From: Chytridium lagenaria
Taxonomy: Eukaryota; Chytridiomycota; Chytridiomycetes; Chytridiales; Chytridiaceae
Length of the DNA stretch: 64,000 nt
Assembly (NCBI GenBank): GCA_025449115.1
Contig: JAHLKC010000042.1
Span: forward strand, 206,696 to 270,695
Direction of reading: 5' to 3'
Each line of letters starts with the position of its first letter. Position 1 is the stretch's first letter. The position numbers and the translations under genes are program-made. Below are positions 58,464 through 64,000 of the stretch, in pieces. The notes below the pieces were generated by a model that saw only the letters and a list, made by a program, of their open reading frames with translations, did no database searches and was not told the DNA's origin.

Positions 58464-59330
58464 CACCAATCCCTTCCACCACAACTTCATTCACCATCTC
58501 ACCCTCATCTTGGCTTCCATCATTTATGATCATATTGTGGAGAATGATGCAAGCCTTTTGACAACCACTTCCACATTTGAACAGCTCCAAAGCCAACACA
58601 GATTCTGCAGGATATGAAAATGACCTGGGAGTACACGGGAGGCGCGCTCTACATCCTTCCGCAAGCTTTCTTGAACCCTGGCAAAATGGGACAGTTTCAG
58701 AGTAGCAAGGTTGGACACAGATTAAACAAAGACAAAAAGATGCTGGTAGATGCTGTCAGCAAGAAATTACCCTTCTGTACGTTTCTTTCTATTAAGGGTG
58801 TAGGGATGAGACAGGATTTTCTTTGGATAACAATAATGAACGCAGTAGGTCAAACAATCATTATGAAGACTATGAAAGAATGATGAATAAAAGTACCTGA
58901 ATTAACTGAGAAAGAAAAGGAGATCTCTTCATGATGTTTATATCATTACAGGAACCAGGAACGCCAAAAAGCAAATGCCAAATATGAAGATCGTGAGATG
59001 CAACGGCTTCAAGAACTACTGTGGGTTGTTTTTTTTCTTTTCGTTGATATTGGCTGTGAAGAGCAACTGGGCAATTCTTCCACACCCAGTGCATGCAATC
59101 AATGCTTGCAAGCATACCAGGAAGTCCTTGCTCCTTGTTGGCGGCCATCATATCTGCACATCCTCCTGAGTTGAAGAGCGGAGGTTATGAGTTTCATACA
59201 ATTTTATTGCCCTGTCACAGAACTTCATCATAGCTTCCAGCGCAATTGATTCCGCCAAAAGCCATCCTGTAGGAGCAAATGTTACCGCAGACAAGAAGCG
59301 GGCCAGACTGATGCTATCTTCTCCATTTTG
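58380..59330 (-). pseudogene. PIF/Harbinger-type transposase remnant
   Basis: Minus-strand pieces in family order: ALEAMMKFCDRAIKLYE and LRSSTQEDVQ; after a frame break, EQGLPGMLASIDCMHWVWKN then CPVALHSQYQRKEKKQPTVV and FGVPGSCNDINIMKRSPFL; after further breaks, CIILHNMIIND. SIDCMHW...W and GS.NDI are hallmarks of the DDE_Tnp_4 (HARBI1/ALP1-like) transposases, with the first catalytic Asp in SIDCMHW. Multiple frame breaks and missing spacer indicate a dead copy. A plus-strand coding-like stretch (SPQGVYEFIPRKATDPELKA) at about 59345-59539 may be the remains of a neighbouring gene or the element's second ORF. Confidence 0.75.
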
Positions 59331-60312
59331 AGCGTGCTCGGTCCCCTCAAGGAGTCTATGAGTTTATACCACGCAAGGCTACTGATCCTGAACTTAAGGC
59401 AATTCTATCTGCTCAAGAGCAAATGTTTGAGGACGTGAACTCGGAGTTTGACAGTAACAGAGTGCATAGAAGTTATACAGATTCTGATGCATTCCAATCA
59501 AATTGTGAGAAAAATGCACAGTATGATGGTGTATTCTAATTCATGCTGTTCTGAGATGTCTGCAATGTGGTGTCATATGGAACAGGGACGTTATGAGGGT
59601 CATTAACAGTTTCCTGGCTCTTTGGGTCCAGGCGTTGACTGGTGTCCATCTGTTTAGAAGGGATTTACCAAAAAGAGGAAGAAGTAAAGGGATGAAATAA
59701 AGAATGGCACTGTCTGCAGATATAATCTATTTACCGTTGGTTGATATTTAATGTATTGTTGATCATCAAATAATTTTTTATTGATTGAAATGGAATACTT
59801 TATTGTAATAGTATTGACGAAAGTTCTTTTTCTTTCTTTTTTGTCCCTATAATTGAAAGCAAAGCATAAGCATAACAGCTATGAAAGTTATCTCTCACCT
59901 TGGCTCTGTCCTCTATTCATCAAAAATGTGTATTTCCTATCAAATAACGCAAAAATACCATAAATATTCGTATTTTTTTAAAATTAAAATGAATGAAGCA
60001 CCGTACAATACTGGGATGTGTTAACATCAACCAAAAATCCAGAACAATTTATTCAAAGCTTCACCCTCTTGTAAATATCCTTCTTGCTTGGATCCTTCCT
60101 AAGACGCTTGAGCAACCAGCTGTACAAATTACTGCAAGTCATAAACATTGGCGAAAAAAGACGTCCGGTGAGGTGTGTGTTGCTATGGGTAATCCAGGCA
60201 GACTAAAAGCCAACAAGTGCGCCACTTCCCATCCGAAGTCTGTTTCAAGTTTCCTTCAAAATGAGTCTTCCACCCTTGAAATTGCCATATGAAAGAACAA
60301 AACAAAAAGGGC

Positions 60313-60359
60313 CAGGGTTAGGGTTAGGGTTAACCCTAGGGCTAAGTTAAGGTTAGGGT
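60313..60359. repeat. Interstitial telomeric repeats with a head-to-head junction
   Basis: AGGGTTAGGGTTAGGGTTAA runs directly into CCCTAGGG, giving a palindromic GGTTAACC centre at 60328-60335, followed by degenerate repeats of the terminal type up to repeat A. Confidence 0.85.
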
Positions 60360-60640
60360 ACATGGGGTCCCCACAGGGTTATCGATTTTTTTGTGTGACT
60401 TGACTTAATATGAAATGTAGCCCTGGTTGCGACGATCTCGAAACCGGTTTAACCTTCAATCAAATTGTCAAAATTGAGCGACGTACAAGCGTCGGAAGTT
60501 TCAAATTTTCTTAAGTAATAATTAGTAGACTTGTCGCTGTCCTGCGGCAAGATCTAATGGTCAGATCTTGCTCAAATTTTGCAGAGATGTCGGAAACAGG
60601 GTTAAATATATATTGTATGACTCAAATAGGTAGCATGGAA
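60351..60640. repeat. Subtelomeric repeat A, copy 1
   Basis: Contains gtacatggggtccccacagg, gacttgacttaatatgaaat, gtaataattagtagacttgt and a caaattttgcagagat word. Two closer copies lie at 62667-62960 and 62979-63290. Confidence 0.85.
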
Positions 60641-60714
60641 TTTATGTTTACTATATGATTGGCGGATTTTCCGAAAAGATCGGGAGATTTCAAACTTTAA
60701 GTCTGTATAACATG

Positions 60715-61215
60715 GAAACAAATGGTCAGAATTTGCTGATACTTTGCACAAGCATAGATATCAATACCAGAAACGATATGCACTACTCAGAATAGGGTGG
60801 TACAAAGTGACTCTATTAAGGTCCACCCTCCCCGCGTGCCAGAGTACTTAGAAATCGGGATGGTATATATAAATGCGGGAATGTTGAGGTGATTTTGAGT
60901 GAGAATGAATGGTCAGAACTTTGTGATACTTTGCACACATATAGATATTAGATCACCTAACAATATGCAAGTCTCAGATTGGGGTGATACAAGTAGACTG
61001 TATTAGGTTCTCACTTCCCGAGTGCATGTGACTTAGTAAACGGAAACCTATTGGGCAAATTGAGTTAGATTGGGTGATCAGATGTTTGTGAAACTCAGCA
61101 AACGTATAGATTTTGATATTGAGAAAAATACACTGGTATCAGATTGGTGTGTTACAAAGTGTGGGTATTATGTATCTCCCTTATGGAGTGAAAGTGTTCA
61201 CTGTAAACGGGTTTC
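60715..61215. repeat. Subtelomeric repeat C, three diverged tandem copies
   Basis: Copies start near 60715, 60905 and 61070 and share the order: aatggtcagaa, tgatactttgcaca, catagatat, tcagattggggtg, tacaaagt, then an acttagt-aa-cggga-like word. A fourth copy is at about 63340-63490. Confidence 0.7.
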
Positions 61216-61303
61216 AATATTGAACAGATCAAGTCAAGACAAAAGATAGAATAGATTTTATAAAGTTTATTAATTTTAAAAGTTATGACATAAGTTATGC
61301 TGA

Positions 61304-61932
61304 CTATTTGTGTCCAAACCGTCCCCTGAAACCTCTAATGCGAGTACCTGGTTTGGTTGTAGTTGCATCACCTTCACCAACAAGATCAAAGGATGGGCCT
61401 GCAATATCACTCAAGTGGTCTGAATCAGAATCGTCAATAAGCACTATCTGGTTAGCAGGATGGCTATGACCACCAAACTCTTTCCCAAATATTTTCATGG
61501 GAGGGCCAACAACCACACTCAAGTCGGAATCGGAATCATGACCTTGCACATCCATATCTACGTCGTCACTGTCATCCACCACATAGATGGTAGAATCATG
61601 GATGGTTGCCCTGGGTGGAGAATGAGATCGTTGTGGAGGTAATGGATGATGCACTGAATTGGTTGGACTAGATTGGGGTGGATGGTGATTAAGGTGATGG
61701 GGAGATGGTGGTGGTTGAAGTTGATGTGATCTGCGAGGCATGGGTGGAGGTGAAGGTGAATGTTCTTGAGGTGAAGGTGAAAGTGAAGGTGAATGTCCTT
61801 GAAGTGGCTGACGCAAAGATGCAAAGGCAGGGTTTCTAAGAGCTCATCCACAATCCTCTTGAGGGTATAGTTGGGCCTTGCGCATGTTGACCTGTTTTGC
61901 AACCTAATCTCAACTGCCTTTCGGCTGTTCAA
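61304..61932 (-). CDS. Acidic Pro/His-rich protein with two SUMO-interaction-like motifs
   Basis: From about 61932: KAVEIRLQNRSTCARPNYTL and KRIVDELL, then a one-base frame slip, then FASLRQPLQGHSPS, a Pro/Ser/His-rich stretch (61650-61800), two motifs of aliphatic core plus acidic/Ser tail (TIYVVDDSDDVDMDV and QIVLIDDSDSDHLSD), and a basic Arg/Gly end (RIRGFRGRFGHK) at 61304. This layout fits a nuclear SUMO-binding protein. An exon upstream (61985-62045, FRCRDCGGK) may belong to it. It could instead be the C-terminal part of a subtelomeric mobile element protein. Family not recognised. Confidence 0.5.
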
Positions 61933-62526
61933 AAAGAAGGATTAATACAGATGAAAAAATAGAAAATGGAGAAATGGCAGGAGATCTTACATCCAACACT
62001 ATGAAGCTTTCCACCACAATCCCTGCATCTGAAACGCGACTTGTATCTTAGTACTAGTGTTATATGGGCCTGTGGGTTAGAAGGTTATGTATTTTATAAT
62101 AATGATACTCCTTTGTAGAATACAAACAATCAAACGACCAAATAAATGAAAGTTCCGATAAATGTTACGAACGACTGATTTACAAAATAAGAAGAGTCGA
62201 CAGCAATGAGAAAGAAAAGAGACGATAAAATATAAAGGTTTTTTATTATATAATAAACGAAAATACATTATAAAATATTATGAATAATTTTAAATAAGTA
62301 ATAAGTAATATAATGAAAATGCAATTATAAAGATGAAATAGAGAATAAAAGTGAGCAGGCATCTGACGAGACAGTGCTGTCTCGTCCAAAGTCACTCGCT
62401 GTGAAAAACAATTTATAAAACATAAAAAACAATGTATAAAACACATAGGTGTAATGACGAAAATAATTAAAAAGATAAATAAAAAAAATGAATTAAGTAA
62501 AAAGAATTATATAAATAATGGAAAAA
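61933..62526. other. AT-rich subtelomeric spacer
   Basis: Very AT-rich from 62080 on. A possible upstream exon of the preceding gene lies at about 61985-62045. Otherwise nothing is supported. Confidence 0.45.
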
Positions 62527-62665
62527 ATACATAGGGGTCCCCGAGGGGTTTTTTTTTGGTGACTTAGTAAGAAACGTCGTACATACCGTCACGATGCTGG
62601 AATGCTTTTTACCCGGTCGAAATTCGCAAAATTGACTGCCGTATGAGCATTCAAAGTTCAAAAAA
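62527..62665. repeat. Subtelomeric repeat B, copy 1
   Basis: Contains acataggggtccccgagggg, aagaaacgtcgtacataccg and actgccgtatgagcattcaa. Copy 2 (63532-63674) is almost identical. Confidence 0.9.
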
Positions 62666-62666
62666 T

Positions 62667-62960
62667 GGGTACATGGGGGTGCCCGAGGGGTTATCAATTT
62701 TTTTGTGTCACTTGACTTAATATGAAATATAGCCCTCATTGCGCTGATTACAGAACAGCAATTACCCTCAAGGAAATTGTCAAAATCGACCGACGTACAA
62801 GCCTCGGAAGTTACAAATTTTATTAAGTAATAATTAGTGGACTTGTCACAGGTCTACCGCAAGATCTAACGGATAGATCATACTCAAAGTTTGCAGAGAC
62901 GTAGTACTCACGTTGTGCTATAGAATGTATGATTCAGAATTATACCATGGAAGTAAAGTT
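62667..62960. repeat. Subtelomeric repeat A, copy 2
   Basis: Near-identical to copy 3: gtacatgggggtgcccgagg, cacttgacttaatatgaaat, gcgctgattacagaacagca and taacggatagatcatactca. Confidence 0.9.
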
Positions 62961-62978
62961 TAGGGGTTAGGGTAGGGT

Positions 62979-63290
62979 TAAGGTACATGGGGGTGCCCGA
63001 GGGGTTATCAATTTTTTTGTGTCACTTAACTTAATATGAAATATAGCCCTCGTTGCGCTGATTACAGAACAGCAATTACCCTCAAGGAAATTGTCAAAAT
63101 TGACAGACGTACAAGCCTCCGAAATTACAAATTTTATTAATTAATAATTAGTAGACTTGTCACAGGTCTACGGCAAGATCTAACGGATAGATCATACTCA
63201 AATTTTGCAGAGACTTAGTACTCACGTTGTGCTATAGAATGTATGATTCAGAATCATACCATGGAAGTAAGGTTTATTATATCATTGATG
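62979..63290. repeat. Subtelomeric repeat A, copy 3
   Basis: Preceded by a short degenerate telomeric stretch (62961-62980: ttaggggttagggtagggtt). Differs from copy 2 at only a few positions. Confidence 0.9.
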
Positions 63291-63339
63291 GTTTTAACGT
63301 CAAAATTCAAGTTTTTTAACGGTAACGCCTGAATATAAC

Positions 63340-63490
63340 GTGAACGAACGGATAAAATTTTGTGATACTCTCCACAAACATAGATTCAAATACATTAAAG
63401 AATATTCATTCATCAAAATAAGGTCATACAAGTAACACATATTAAGTAACTCGCTTCCCGAGTGGAACCGTACTTAGTGATCGGGATTAT
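63340..63490. repeat. Subtelomeric repeat C, copy 4
   Basis: Shares ttgtgatact, cacaaacatagat, cttcccgagtg and acttagtgatcggga with the copies at 60715-61215. Confidence 0.7.
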
Positions 63491-63531
63491 TTACTTAGGA
63501 ACGTAAACTTTGCTGACACACAGTGCAACAG

Positions 63532-63674
63532 GGTACATAGGGGTCCCCGAGGGGTTTTTTTTTGGTGATTTAGTAAGAAACGTCGTACATACCGTCACAA
63601 TGCTGGAAAGCTTTTTACCCGGTCGAAATTCGCAAAATTGACTGCCGTATGAGCATTCAAAGTTCAAAAAATAT
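63532..63674. repeat. Subtelomeric repeat B, copy 2
   Basis: Almost identical to 62527-62665; it abuts the telomere. Confidence 0.9.
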
Positions 63675-63676
63675 AT

Positions 63677-63840
63677 TTGGGTTAGGGTTAAGGTTAGGTT
63701 AGGTTAGGGTTAGGTCAAGATTAGGTTAGGTTAAGCTGAGGGTAGGGTTAGGGCCAGGGTTAGGGCCTTAGGTTAGGGTTAGGGTTAGGGTTAGGGTTAG
63801 AGGTTAGAGGTTAGGGTAGGGGTTAGGGTTAGGGCTAAGG
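63677..63840. repeat. Degenerate telomeric repeats
   Basis: Mixture of TTAGGG with variants TTAGG, TTAAGG, TTAGAGG, TTAGGGG and CTAAGG. This is the older, proximal part of the telomere. Confidence 0.95.
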
Positions 63841-64000
63841 TTAGGGTTAGGGTTAGGGTTAGGGTTAGGGTTAGGGTTAGGGTTAGGGTTAGGGTTAGGG
63901 TTAGGGTTAGGGTTAGGGTTAGGGTTAGGGTTAGGGTTAGGGTTAGGGTTAGGGTTAGGGTTAGGGTTAGGGTTAGGGTTAGGGTTAGGGTTAGGGTTAG
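63841..64000 (+). repeat. Telomere: uninterrupted (TTAGGG)n
   Basis: 160 bases of perfect TTAGGG (about 26 repeats) reaching the window edge with the G-rich strand 5' to 3' outwards, so this is the right chromosome end. Confidence 0.98.

Larger units (their letters stand above)
59540..61303. other. Subtelomeric sequence with repeat copies
   Basis: Holds an interstitial telomere tract (60313-60359), repeat A copy 1 and three diverged copies of repeat C, listed separately. A frame at 59993-60292 lacks any recognisable motif and is not called. Confidence 0.5.

Noticed and set aside
59993..60292. 99-codon plus-strand frame next to the interstitial telomere
   Set aside because: No motif, no plausible promoter, and length is compatible with chance.

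Overview
The window is the right-hand end of a eukaryotic (fungal) chromosome. The last 160 bases are uninterrupted TTAGGG repeats, with the G-rich strand running outwards. Genes are intron-rich, with short GT..AG introns of about 50-250 nt. The gene set (Zn2Cys6 factor, M36 fungalysin, CBM19-like modules, cyclic-nucleotide-gated channel, class C-type GPCR, bacterial-type solute-binding ectodomains, single HtrA2-type protease) suggests a zoosporic fungus, probably a chytrid. That placement is inference.

Layout: 0-1 kb, 3' part of a DHA2-type MFS transporter (-). 1.4-4.2 kb, Zn2Cys6 transcription factor (-). 5.3-14.9 kb, a giant coiled-coil protein (+) with a 13-residue TQT repeat array and about five copies of a 173-residue repeat. 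15.7-19 kb, a cyclic-nucleotide-gated channel (+). 19.7-22.6 kb, a fungalysin carrying two inserted cysteine-rich chitin-binding-like modules (-). 24.3-40.4 kb, a sensory neighbourhood: two paralogous receptors (bacterial-type solute-binding ectodomain, one membrane helix, cytoplasmic SH3 domain, helical tail) flank a seven-helix class C-like GPCR and an F-box/LRR-like gene. 41-43.5 kb, decayed or unresolved coding sequence. 46.2-48.9 kb, a von Willebrand type D plus EGF surface protein, probably GPI-anchored (+). 49.5-50.1 kb, histone H2B (-). 51.3-54.5 kb, membrane-anchored HtrA-type protease (+). From 55 kb on, subtelomere: an uncharacterised 148-residue ORF, a broken Harbinger-type transposase, an acidic protein with SUMO-interaction-like motifs, three families of subtelomeric repeats, an interstitial head-to-head telomere tract, and the telomere.

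Most of the genes I could follow, including the very conserved H2B, are broken by single-base slips, mostly in short homopolymer runs. In the 173-residue repeats I could count them: the spacings fall short of 519 bp by exactly the number of slipped bases. I read these as uncorrected sequencing indels rather than gene death, so the spans below are gene models joined across slips, not clean ORFs.

The most interesting content is the SBP-TM-SH3 receptor pair with the GPCR between them, then the TQT array (predicted dynein light chain LC8 ladder), the fungalysin with internal chitin-binding modules, and the channel with a non-canonical pore signature.
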